Positions 8,826 through 16,687 of a DNA stretch of 64,000 nt are shown piece after piece. The stretch is from Bacteroides sp. (lineage in GTDB: Bacteria > Bacteroidota > Bacteroidia > Bacteroidales > Bacteroidaceae): positions 90,223 to 154,222 of the forward strand of contig DXLO01000001.1 in the NCBI GenBank assembly GCA_019414665.1, in the 5' to 3' direction. The notes under the pieces are model-generated. The model did no database searches. It worked only from the letters and a program-made list of their open reading frames with translations, and was not told the DNA's origin. Made by a program: the position numbers and the translations under genes. Each line of letters begins with the position of its first letter. The first letter of the stretch is position 1.

Positions 8826-10094
8826 ATGAAACTGTTGCTATTAGGCTCAGGCGGACGTGAACACGCCCTGGCATGGAAGATTGCTCAAAGTCCCAAAATC
8901 GAGAAACTCTATATCGCCCCGGGAAATGCCGGCACAAGTAATGTAGGCGAGAATGTAGCGATTAAAGCAGATGACTTTACAGCAATCAGAGAGTTTGTAG
9001 TAAAGAATAATATAGATATGGTAGTGGTAGGTCCCGAAGACCCGTTAGTCAAAGGAATCTATGACTATTTCAAAAAAGATGAAGCGCTGAAAAACATTCC
9101 TGTTATCGGGCCTTCAAAAGCGGGTGCGGTACTGGAAGGCAGCAAGGAGTTCGCCAAAGGCTTCATGCAACGCCATAATATCCCGACAGCCGGTTACAAA
9201 AGTATCACTGCCGCAAATCTGGAAGAAGGACTAGCCTTTCTGGAAACATTGGAAGCTCCATACGTACTGAAAGCCGACGGTCTTTGCGCCGGAAAAGGCG
9301 TACTGATTCTGCCCACCCTGGAAGAAGCCAAGAAAGAATTGAAAGAAATGCTGAGCGGAATGTTCGGTGACGCTTCCGCCACCGTAGTGATTGAAGAATT
9401 CCTGAGCGGTATAGAATGTTCCGTATTCGTTCTGACCGATGGAAAGAACTACAAGATTCTGCCCGAAGCAAAAGACTACAAACGCATCGGCGAAGGCGAC
9501 AAAGGGCTGAACACCGGTGGTATGGGTAGTGTATCTCCTGTTCCGTTTGCCGACAAAGCATGGATGGAAAAAGTGGAAGAACGTATCATCCGCCCCACAG
9601 TAGAAGGACTGGCAGCAGAAGGCATCGACTATAAAGGCTTTATCTTCTTCGGCCTGATTAATGTAAAAGGCGAACCGATGGTCATTGAATACAATGTACG
9701 CATGGGCGACCCGGAAACGGAAAGTGTCATGCTGCGCATCAAGAGTGACTTGGTGGAACTGCTTGAAGGAGTGGCAACAGGCAATCTGAATGAAAAAGTC
9801 CTGGAGATAGACCCCCGTTCGGCAGTATGCGTCATGCTGGTATCCGGCGGATATCCGGAACATTATGACAAGGGATTTGCCATCAGCGGAGTAGAAGAGA
9901 TTGAAAACAGCATTGTATTCCATGCAGGAACAGCACTGAAAGACGGACAGGTAGTCACTAGCGGCGGACGTGTCATTGCAGTCAGCTCCTACGGTGCCAA
10001 TAAAGAAGAAGCCTTGGCACAATCATTCGCCAATGCGAAGAAAATCAATTTCGACAAGAAATATTTCCGTTCAGATATTGGATTCGACCTGTAA
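8826..10094 (+). CDS. purD: Phosphoribosylamine-glycine ligase (GAR synthetase)
   Basis: A 422-residue cytosolic ATP-grasp enzyme of purine synthesis; it joins glycine to 5-phosphoribosylamine using ATP. The N-terminal domain has LLLGSGGREHALAWK, the hallmark glycine-rich phosphate loop of PurD. The ATP-grasp region includes DGLCAGKGV and GGMGSVSPVP, and the metal-binding segment is EYNVRMGDPETE. Length matches the family. It follows the S9 peptidase by 15 bases and precedes a membrane protein gene by 18, inside a co-directional run. No purine riboswitch or PurR-like site is visible next to it. Confidence 0.96.
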   Translation: MKLLLLGSGGREHALAWKIAQSPKIEKLYIAPGNAGTSNVGENVAIKADDFTAIREFVVKNNIDMVVVGPEDPLVKGIYDYFKKDEALKNIPVIGPSKAGAVLEGSKEFAKGFMQRHNIPTAGYKSITAANLEEGLAFLETLEAPYVLKADGLCAGKGVLILPTLEEAKKELKEMLSGMFGDASATVVIEEFLSGIECSVFVLTDGKNYKILPEAKDYKRIGEGDKGLNTGGMGSVSPVPFADKAWMEKVEERIIRPTVEGLAAEGIDYKGFIFFGLINVKGEPMVIEYNVRMGDPETESVMLRIKSDLVELLEGVATGNLNEKVLEIDPRSAVCVMLVSGGYPEHYDKGFAISGVEEIENSIVFHAGTALKDGQVVTSGGRVIAVSSYGANKEEALAQSFANAKKINFDKKYFRSDIGFDL

Positions 10095-10112
10095 TCAGCG
10101 GACTATCACCCC

Positions 10113-11048
10113 ATGGCAGGCTATGACAAATTCCAAATAGATATGGCAAAGGGAAGATTCACCTTCCCTGTTGCCATCCTTATATGCCTGCTTCTCCGGA
10201 TCATCACGGGCAATGAATGGCAGGATGTAATCAATTTGCTGGTCTGTGCTTTGACTGCCTATCTGCTGATCGAGATAAACACCGCCTTCACGCTGATACG
10301 GACACGCAGTACCTTGCATGTCAGCTTTTACGTATTCCTGTCCACGGCCTGCCTGTTTCTGCATTCCTTCCAGTATGCCGTTTTTGCGCCACTCACTTTT
10401 CTGATCGCTATTTCCCAATTATTCAGCAGCTACGAATCTCCCTATCCGGCGGGAAGTATATTCCACGCTTTCTTTTTCATCGGACTGGGAAGCCTGTTGT
10501 TTCCACAGTTGCTTTACTTTGTACCTCTGTTCTATTTGGGGATGATCAGTTTCAGATCCCTGTCACTCAAAAGTTTCTTTGCCGGACTTACAGGACTCTG
10601 TGTGCCCTACTGGCTCTTTTTCGGCTATGCGTTCTATTACGACAAAATGAATCTCTTCTATCACCCTTTACAGGAGCTTATTCATTTTCAACCCATCAGT
10701 TATGGGACATTAGGGATGGACAGAATCATATCCTGTGGAATCATCACCTTGATATCACTGGTCAGCAGCGTGCATTATTTCCATGTTTCTTATTTAGACA
10801 AGGTACGCACGCGTATATTCCTTTTTTTCCTGATCGCCGTTGAAGCCTGGATTTATTTACTGGGTATCTTACAGCCACAGCATTTCGACATCCTGTTGCA
10901 GATGCAGGTCATTGTAGGATCCATTTTAACAGGACATTTATTTACTTTAACCCACAACCGCTTTACCGGCATCTTTTTCATCATTACATTTGTTCTATTA
11001 ATAGTTCTAACTATATACAATTTATGGATGCAATTCTTCAATTCCTGA
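10113..11048 (+). CDS. Multi-pass membrane protein, Bacteroidetes-type, function unknown
   Basis: A 311-residue protein with roughly eight to nine hydrophobic segments spread over its length, for example FPVAILICLLLRI, YVFLSTACLFLHSF and the last helix FIITFVLLIVLTIYNLW. Charged residues are few and lie in short loops. The overall character resembles the DUF6427-type membrane proteins found next to biosynthesis genes in Bacteroidetes, but I cannot confirm that family. Its 3' end overlaps the next gene by 25 bases in a different frame, so the two are probably translationally coupled. Role unknown. Confidence 0.75.
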   Translation: MAGYDKFQIDMAKGRFTFPVAILICLLLRIITGNEWQDVINLLVCALTAYLLIEINTAFTLIRTRSTLHVSFYVFLSTACLFLHSFQYAVFAPLTFLIAISQLFSSYESPYPAGSIFHAFFFIGLGSLLFPQLLYFVPLFYLGMISFRSLSLKSFFAGLTGLCVPYWLFFGYAFYYDKMNLFYHPLQELIHFQPISYGTLGMDRIISCGIITLISLVSSVHYFHVSYLDKVRTRIFLFFLIAVEAWIYLLGILQPQHFDILLQMQVIVGSILTGHLFTLTHNRFTGIFFIITFVLLIVLTIYNLWMQFFNS

Positions 11049-11491
11049 TCGACTGGGGATATTGGGGTCTTTTTCTAGGCTCTTTTATAGCCGGAAGTGT
11101 TCTCCCCTTCAGTTCGGAGGCCGTATTGGCAGCCTGTGTAGGTCCGTTGGGCTTAGACCCGGTGATCAGTATAACCGCCGCCACCGCCGGCAATGTTGCC
11201 GGAGGCATGACCTGCTACTGGATGGGACATCTGGGCAATATGGAATGGATCGAGAAATATTTTCATGTAAAAAAAGAGAAGATGGACCGTGCGGAGCGGT
11301 TTGTACACGGACGGGGTGCCTGGATGGCTTTCTTCGCCTTTATCCCTATTTTGGGAAGTGCCATATCCATTGTATTGGGCATGATGCGTGCCAATATATG
11401 GATTGTCATTCTCGCTATGACCATCGGAAAGATACTCCGCTACGCCTTATTGGTATGGGGAGTATTGGAAGCCTCCGCTTTAATGCATTAA
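11024..11491 (+). CDS. YqaA-like small membrane protein (DedA/SNARE-associated relative)
   Basis: A 155-residue inner-membrane protein. It starts MDAILQFLIDWGYWGLFLGS and continues with FIAGSVLPFSSEAVLAA, the YqaA/DedA pattern in which a re-entrant loop with a conserved Pro and Glu follows the first helix. A second conserved part is GNVAGGMTCYWMGHLG, then a basic loop and two more helices. Relatives of the wider DedA superfamily move lipids across membranes; the function of YqaA itself is not settled. It begins inside the 3' end of the preceding membrane-protein gene and is followed four bases later by mnmD. Confidence 0.82.
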   Translation: MDAILQFLIDWGYWGLFLGSFIAGSVLPFSSEAVLAACVGPLGLDPVISITAATAGNVAGGMTCYWMGHLGNMEWIEKYFHVKKEKMDRAERFVHGRGAWMAFFAFIPILGSAISIVLGMMRANIWIVILAMTIGKILRYALLVWGVLEASALMH

Positions 11492-11495
11492 AATT

Positions 11496-12179
11496 ATGAA
11501 ACTGGAACAAACAGCAGATGGAAGTTATACCCTCTATGTACCCGAACTGGACGAACATTATCATTCGGTGAAAGGGGCACTGACGGAGTCACAACATATT
11601 TTTATCGAAATGGGATTAAAGCATTCTCCCGTTTCCGAGCCCCACATTCTGGAGATAGGACTAGGAACAGGGCTGAATGCCTTTCTGACACTGCTTTCAG
11701 CAGAAGAGACCCGACGGAAAGTACATTATACCGGTATCGAACGCTATCCGTTAGCCGAAGAAACCTTGAAGCAACTGGACTACCCCCGCCTGATCGGCAA
11801 ACAGCATGAGGAGGATTATTACGCCATTCACCGGGCGCCCTGGAACACAGAAACAGAGGTATCCCCTTGGTTCACATTACATAAAATTGAAGATGATTTT
11901 ACCCGGCTTTTCAACCCGGAGGAAGGCAGCCGTCCCGCCGTTCCCTTATACGATATCATCTACTTTGATGCCTTCGCTCCCGAAAAACAACCCGAAATGT
12001 GGGAACAATCTCTTTTCGATACTTTATACAAGGTATTGAATGAAGGAGGTATCCTGACAACTTACTGTGCCAAAGGGGTGGTAAGAAGGATGCTGCAAAC
12101 AGCCGGATTCACAGTAGAACGCCTTCCCGGCCCTCCGGGGGGAAAACGCGAGATACTGCGGGCAACCAAGTCTGATTAA
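11496..12179 (+). CDS. mnmD: tRNA (5-methylaminomethyl-2-thiouridine) methyltransferase, stand-alone MnmD
   Basis: A 227-residue SAM-dependent enzyme equivalent to the methyltransferase half of MnmC, which makes the final methyl transfer to give mnm5s2U at wobble position 34 of tRNAs for Lys, Glu and Gln. Visible: SAM motif ILEIGLGTGLNAFL (about residues 51-64), the acidic strand-2 Glu in YTGIERYPL, and the signature IIYFDAFAPEKQPEMW. The FAD-dependent oxidase half of MnmC is absent, which is usual in lineages that rely on the other MnmEG product. It is the last gene of the plus-strand run that begins at rlmL. Confidence 0.9.
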   Translation: MKLEQTADGSYTLYVPELDEHYHSVKGALTESQHIFIEMGLKHSPVSEPHILEIGLGTGLNAFLTLLSAEETRRKVHYTGIERYPLAEETLKQLDYPRLIGKQHEEDYYAIHRAPWNTETEVSPWFTLHKIEDDFTRLFNPEEGSRPAVPLYDIIYFDAFAPEKQPEMWEQSLFDTLYKVLNEGGILTTYCAKGVVRRMLQTAGFTVERLPGPPGGKREILRATKSD

Positions 12180-12375
12180 ACTTCTAGGACCGAAACTGAT
12201 GAATGGTCAAGTTTCACCTAAAACAGTAAAACCGTTGTAAAATCCTTCAAATCCGTCATATACGCATAACTGCATATTTATCAGCAAATTACCATGAAAC
12301 ATTCATCGCTGAATCCGTCATAGATTCTTCATATTCTTTCTCCACGCTGAGATGATTGCCGTTATATACATAAAA

Positions 12376-12404
12376 AATCTCCGGCTTGTCACAAGCCAGA
12401 GATT
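12376..12404 (-). terminator. Rho-independent terminator downstream of the surface lipoprotein gene
   Basis: AATCTC-c-GGCTTG (12376-12388) pairs with CAAGCC-a-GAGATT (12392-12404) around a three-base loop. On the minus strand the stem is followed by TTTTTT, a good U-tract. On the plus strand it ends CTGTTTTAT, so it may also stop mnmD transcripts. Confidence 0.75.
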
Positions 12405-12534
12405 CTGTTTTATAAATCTAAAGTTTTTATTATATAAGATTCTCCTGTCGGAGAAAGTCTTATCTTGCTGAAAAAATGAACTTTATCCGAATTGGGATTG
12501 TATCGTTTCCTGATAAATTCATTTGTTTAGAAGG

Positions 12535-12563
12535 AACCGCTCCCCCACGAGAGGGAAGCAGTT
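12535..12563 (-). terminator. Hairpin 13 bases after the lipoprotein stop codon
   Basis: AACCGCTCCC and GGGAAGCAGTT pair fully only as minus-strand RNA, where the two mismatches become G-U wobbles. An A-tract precedes it and a pyrimidine-rich run follows. It would act before the stronger terminator at 12376-12404. Confidence 0.45.
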
Positions 12564-12575
12564 TTTTAACCAAGT

Positions 12576-15458
12576 TTATTTTGCAGCTTTAACAACTACT
12601 TTCAGAGTCTTAGTTACACCGAATACATCTTTCAGTTTGAATTCGATAGTAACAGGTTCTGTAGTACCAATGCTAGAAGGCAACTGGATCATGATACCAC
12701 CAGGAACAGCAGCATAGCCTTCACTCTTCACAGCTTCGTTAGCACCAAGATCTGTAACGATAACATCTGTTGCACTGATAGTGCCTGGTTCCCAAGCTCT
12801 GGTCTTGGTATTAGCATTAGTTACGAATTTAGCATTAGTGTTAACCGTACCTACAGAAACAGGGATAGCAACTTTGTTACCGTTCTTGTAATAGTATGCA
12901 GATGCATTAGCATTAGCCAGCGTGAAGTTTGTAGCGAATCCTTCAGTACCTTCTTCAAATCCTTGACGGAGGTTCATATCAGAACGCTTATCCACATTGC
13001 CGTCAGCCTTAACACCGTCGAACAGATAGAATGTATCATCCAAAGCATCCACCAAAGTAAAGTCAGCATCTGTCAGAACCACTTCACGAGTTACATTGTT
13101 AGAAGTAAATTCTTTCTTAGCTTCTACCTTCTTAGCGTCACCCATCAAGCTAGCGAATCTCAGAGTAAAGTCTGATACTTGTTCCTTAGTTGCCGGATAT
13201 ACTCCGTAGAACCTGTAGTTGGCAACTATCGGAAGATTAGCTTCTCCAGTAGTTACATTTCCAACAAGAGTACGTGTATTCCATTCTTTTGCAAGACTTG
13301 AATATACGATATTAGTCAAAGGAATATTCTGAAGTCTCGTAGCATAATCTTGACCTAACACTTCATAACCGGAATAAGTAAACCAATTATCTACATTTTC
13401 ATTATGGCTCAAAGTATAGTACTGAGCTGTAGAACCAAATACAGTATATTGTTTAGCATATGCAGTAGTAAATGCTTCATAGAATGGAACACTCATAATT
13501 TCTACATCGCCTTCTTTTACCAAGTCACCATAAATGCTCAATACATTCTTCTTGTCATTCCAGATAGCCTTCTCACCGTTTACACGAGTAATATCCAAAG
13601 TCGGCTGAGTGAATTCGAATGGCAAGATGATCGAAGCAACAGGTGTGTTGGTGTCTTCATCTTTCACTGTCAAAGTCAACTGATAAGCGTTCTTCAAAGT
13701 GAAGTTATACGGATATCCTTCAGATACAACGAACTGGAATGTTATGGTGTTGTCCACAATAGCATAACGAACATTATACCCTTTTGTCCAGTTATCCCAA
13801 TATTCATTGTTTTCGCCTTCACCACCAATCAATTCGAAATCAATGCGTCCAGCTTCAACGGCACTCTTCCATACAGCCTTTTCTATAGCACTCATTTCAT
13901 TGATTATTTTATCCAATGAATAAGCCTTAGTATTAAGAGCAAATACTTGCTTCTCATTAGCAGACCAAGAACCAGTAGTAGGTCTCAGTTCAGGATTATA
14001 ATTAGGATCCTTGTCGTTTTCAACAATTAACTTAGCATCCATCGGAGTATACAGACGTTCCAAAGTAATTTCATGAGCATTTGCCATTTCTTCACGCTGA
14101 TAAGCAAAGAAGTGAGGCGCATCTTTATCGCCTTGTACGATAGTACCGTCCATCAAAATGTAGTTGTAAACAAACTCAATGTAGTTATTTACTCCTGTTT
14201 CTCTTGTGAACTTGAAGCTATGACCTTCTTTATCTATTTCCACACCATACAACTGTGCGTTCTTCAAGTTCTTGGCAGATTGTTCCAAAGTAATCCAGTA
14301 GTCATATACAGCAGCTGCATCTACAGACGGAGAAATATAAGAAACAATAGGAGTATAATCTACATTAACTGCACAATTTTCCAAGTTGCGCAAACCTACA
14401 TTAACTTCGCCAATCTTCTTCAACTGAGCACTCAAATCATACGGAGTTTTAATTATTGTTTCATTCAAAGTAGCAGTCAGAGACAAAGCGTGTTTTGCAC
14501 CGTCATTAGCCTTGAACAACAGATAGTTCTTCGTTCTGGCATCATCAATATTTTCATAACGGACAAAGTCATGAGGCAATACCCATACTGCATTTTCAGA
14601 AGTGGCTCTAGTCAATACACCCTTAAACGGAACAGCATCCTTAAACGGCAATTCTGTATCCACATTGGCAGAGTTCATCAAGTTGAATGAATAAGCAGAA
14701 GCATCTGTTCCCTGAGGATTAACCACAACTTCCAAGTCGCGATCAAGAGTGGTGTACAAACCTTTCTTCAAAGTTTTTTTGGCTGGTCCGTACTCAACAT
14801 CCTTCTCATTAATTCCATAAAGTGCATGCATCGGATTAGCACCATTCAAGACATCCATATAACCCATAGTAGCACTGCTCGGAATAAAAATAGTCTGTTC
14901 ATCACCATTTTCATCCTTTACAGTAATGTTCCAGCCACCTTTTACTTGTGCAGCTACCGCACCACCGGCAATATATTCTGTTTCAACGTATGCAGCCTTT
15001 TCGGTATCCCATACCATCCAGTAACCGTTTTCGCTAATCTTTGCATCATGTCCGGCAGCGGCAGCATCACCCGGTTCGCCCTGGTCACCCTTGTCACCCT
15101 TATCTCCTTTTGCAGGATATTCAGATTTCACACCGTCAAATGCCCAGTAACCGTCAATGATGGTCACAACTGTACCATTCTTACCGTCTTCACCTTTGTC
15201 ACCTTTGATAGTTTCAATGGTACTTGTAGAATTGTCACTCCAGGTTACAGTGATACCGTCACCGTTCTTCACTACGTTGGTAACATACTTACCAGCATCA
15301 ACTTTTGCCTGTAAAGCTGAAAGAGCTGACTTGATATCGACCAGTTCCTTGTCGATGCGGTCAATGTCCTCATCATAGTCTTTACAAGACACAAATGTTC
15401 CTGTTGACGAAACCATCAAGGCTCCGAACAGAACTGCACTTAAAAACTTTTTGTTCAT
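12576..15458 (-). CDS. Large surface lipoprotein with PL29-N/DUF4988-type N-terminus and collagen-like repeats
   Basis: A 960-residue protein. The signal peptide ends in a lipobox (TGTFVSC) with the lipidated Cys at residue 25, followed by KDYDEDIDRID, an acidic start of the kind linked to surface export in Bacteroides. Residues 28-55 form a short coiled coil; two Gly-X-Y collagen-like stretches follow at about 86-94 and 118-131 (GDKGDKGDQGEPGD). The rest is beta-rich, with no catalytic motif I recognise. This N-terminal pattern is that of the DUF4988/PL29 N-terminal domain family; large proteins of this kind include phase-variable S-layer-like lipoproteins of Bacteroides (recollection, not checked). 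Its 5' region is AT-rich and has no clear promoter, so it is probably transcribed with the AraC-type gene from the segment at 16050-16259. Confidence 0.82.
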   Translation of the reverse strand: MNKKFLSAVLFGALMVSSTGTFVSCKDYDEDIDRIDKELVDIKSALSALQAKVDAGKYVTNVVKNGDGITVTWSDNSTSTIETIKGDKGEDGKNGTVVTIIDGYWAFDGVKSEYPAKGDKGDKGDQGEPGDAAAAGHDAKISENGYWMVWDTEKAAYVETEYIAGGAVAAQVKGGWNITVKDENGDEQTIFIPSSATMGYMDVLNGANPMHALYGINEKDVEYGPAKKTLKKGLYTTLDRDLEVVVNPQGTDASAYSFNLMNSANVDTELPFKDAVPFKGVLTRATSENAVWVLPHDFVRYENIDDARTKNYLLFKANDGAKHALSLTATLNETIIKTPYDLSAQLKKIGEVNVGLRNLENCAVNVDYTPIVSYISPSVDAAAVYDYWITLEQSAKNLKNAQLYGVEIDKEGHSFKFTRETGVNNYIEFVYNYILMDGTIVQGDKDAPHFFAYQREEMANAHEITLERLYTPMDAKLIVENDKDPNYNPELRPTTGSWSANEKQVFALNTKAYSLDKIINEMSAIEKAVWKSAVEAGRIDFELIGGEGENNEYWDNWTKGYNVRYAIVDNTITFQFVVSEGYPYNFTLKNAYQLTLTVKDEDTNTPVASIILPFEFTQPTLDITRVNGEKAIWNDKKNVLSIYGDLVKEGDVEIMSVPFYEAFTTAYAKQYTVFGSTAQYYTLSHNENVDNWFTYSGYEVLGQDYATRLQNIPLTNIVYSSLAKEWNTRTLVGNVTTGEANLPIVANYRFYGVYPATKEQVSDFTLRFASLMGDAKKVEAKKEFTSNNVTREVVLTDADFTLVDALDDTFYLFDGVKADGNVDKRSDMNLRQGFEEGTEGFATNFTLANANASAYYYKNGNKVAIPVSVGTVNTNAKFVTNANTKTRAWEPGTISATDVIVTDLGANEAVKSEGYAAVPGGIMIQLPSSIGTTEPVTIEFKLKDVFGVTKTLKVVVKAAK

Positions 15459-15515
15459 AAATAAAGATTTAAATTTATAAATTTAAAAAACTAAAAATTG
15501 GTTATACATATACTG

Positions 15516-16013
15516 TTATAAAAGGACTTCATTCTCTATTTCCAAGTTCACCAGGTTCCTCTCGCGCGCCGCATACCGTTTCGGAGTCATACCCGTCTGA
15601 CGGACGAAAGCCAGATAGAAAGGGCTCTTCGAACCGAAACCGCTCCGTGACGGAACCTCGCCCAGCGGACAACCACCGTTGCGAAGCAGCTCCTTAGCGT
15701 ATTCCACCCGGTAGCGGTTAAGCAACTCCTTCAGATGACAACCGAAGTAGCGGTTCACCGCATTGCTCAGGTAAGTCTGGTTTGTTTCGAGCATCATACT
15801 CAGTTTCTTTAACGAAAGAGAGGAATCGAGGAACGCCCGGCGTATCTCCAACTGATACAATATACCTTTATATATAAGGCTGTCTGCCGGACGGACATCC
15901 GACAGTGACGAGAACCGCGCTGTCCATTCGCGGCTGGCGGCACGATAGAGCAATGTCTTCTGCCTTACAGAAGTGCTGCTCGTCTTTTTACGTCTCAGAA
16001 ACAGGTATTCCAT
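15516..16013 (-). CDS. Short AraC-family DNA-binding protein (HTH domain only)
   Basis: 165 residues. The C-terminal 100 match an AraC-type double helix-turn-helix: first helix pair LSLKKLSMMLETNQTYLSNA, then FGCHLKELLNRYRVEYAKELL, and the second HTH ending GFGSKSPFYLAFVRQTGMTP with the usual FYxxFKxxxGxTPxxYR pattern. The N-terminal 60 residues are basic and carry no sensor or membrane domain, unlike most AraC regulators; an in-frame stop directly before the ATG excludes a longer version here. It lies 57 bases upstream of the large lipoprotein gene on the same strand and is richer in G+C than its flanks. It may control the lipoprotein gene or its own segment (inference). Confidence 0.8.
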   Translation of the reverse strand: MEYLFLRRKKTSSTSVRQKTLLYRAASREWTARFSSLSDVRPADSLIYKGILYQLEIRRAFLDSSLSLKKLSMMLETNQTYLSNAVNRYFGCHLKELLNRYRVEYAKELLRNGGCPLGEVPSRSGFGSKSPFYLAFVRQTGMTPKRYAARERNLVNLEIENEVLL

Positions 16014-16049
16014 CTAAACTCGTTATTCGTTCTTATTGGCCTTTTATGC

Positions 16050-16259
16050 AGATCTCTTAGTAAGAGATCTACAAACAGACGATAACAGGCTTTAAATCAA
16101 AATATTAACTATACAGATACAAGATTAAATCAGAGCCGGTAGAACCAGAAGAAATACTTTTTTTCACAATATTCCATATTTTTTCCGCGAAAAGTGTACT
16201 AGTTATCAAAACTTTCCTTATTTTTGCACGTGAAATGTCGATCTCTTACTAAGAGATTT
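16050..16259. repeat. Putative invertible promoter segment bounded by palindromic inverted repeats
   Basis: Left site 16050-16070 contains ATCTCTTAGTAAGAGATC; right site 16239-16259 contains its exact reverse complement, ATCTCTTACTAAGAGATt plus flanking G. Each site is a palindrome around one central base (G at 16060, C at 16249); that base makes the two sites opposite in orientation, as required for inversion rather than deletion. The 168 bases between them hold a perfect -7 box TATTTTTG (16219-16226) facing right. After inversion the box would lie at 16083-16090 facing left, about 70 bases before the AraC-type start codon. No recombinase gene is in the window. Architecture is seen; inversion is inferred. 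Confidence 0.6.
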
Positions 16260-16261
16260 AT

Positions 16262-16590
16262 ACTTTTTTCATCTTCCATACATACAATAACCCATTGATT
16301 TTCAATCATCCACAATCAGTACCTATTCCTTCTCTTAACATATAGTAAGATAAATACATGAACAAAGATTGAAAGGATTTTTTTACAAATCTTATTCTTC
16401 ACGAATACAAGAGCCTTATATGACATCTTAAAAAGATTGACAAACGACAAGACACTTCCCACCAAATATAAAGCGCATATTTATAGAGAACGATAAAGAG
16501 TACATAGAATGCCATATAGAATCTTTTACCTGAAACCAAGGCTTCTCATACAGCCACAGAATAGCCGTATGAAAAGCCCTAACCAGACTG
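16262..16590. other. AT-rich intergenic region, no gene seen
   Basis: No convincing reading frame on either strand. One partial relative of the 16050/16239 palindrome is present: TCTCTTA, eight bases, then TAAGATA (about 16332-16352). It is too spread out to count as a third site. Confidence 0.4.
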
Positions 16591-16649
16591 AAATTGCTTA
16601 TCAATTGAGCAATTTGGGGAGTATTTGTACTCGATTAATGAGCAATTTG
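16591..16649 (+). promoter_or_regulatory. Putative metal-responsive operator upstream of znuA
   Basis: A hairpin-like palindrome, AAATTGCT (16591-16598) and AGCAATTT (16608-16615), is followed by a second copy of its right half. TGAGCAATTTG occurs at 16606-16616 and again at 16639-16649, 33 bases apart (about three helical turns), the second copy directly abutting the -7 box. Position and symmetry suggest a repressor site, plausibly for a Zur/Fur-type regulator; the regulator identity is inference. Confidence 0.45.
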
Positions 16650-16651
16650 CG

Positions 16652-16659
16652 TATATTTG
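16652..16659 (+). promoter_or_regulatory. -7 box of the znuAC promoter
   Basis: TATATTTG is a perfect TAnnTTTG box 28 bases before the znuA start codon. No ideally spaced -33 element is visible; TTG at 16625-16627 is 24 bases away. Confidence 0.55.
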
Positions 16660-16687
16660 TTGTTGTTAAACAGAAAAGATAACATTC

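Larger units (their letters stand above)
12180..12575. other. Convergent intergenic region between mnmD and the surface lipoprotein gene
   Basis: No gene seen. It holds two hairpins on the side of the minus-strand lipoprotein gene (12376-12404 and 12535-12563) and a weak GAAACT/AGTTTC repeat just after mnmD. Confidence 0.5.

Noticed and set aside
9231..10022. 263-codon open frame antisense to purD
   Set aside because: Shadow of the purD reading frame; sequence is Phe/His/Cys-rich nonsense with no recognisable motif.
14073..14690. 205-codon plus-strand frame inside the surface lipoprotein gene
   Set aside because: Antisense shadow with no start context or family; the minus-strand frame is continuous and has a lipobox.
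16330..16352. Third copy of the 16050/16239 palindrome
   Set aside because: Only the outer arms TCTCTTA and TAAGATA match and they are eight bases apart instead of one.
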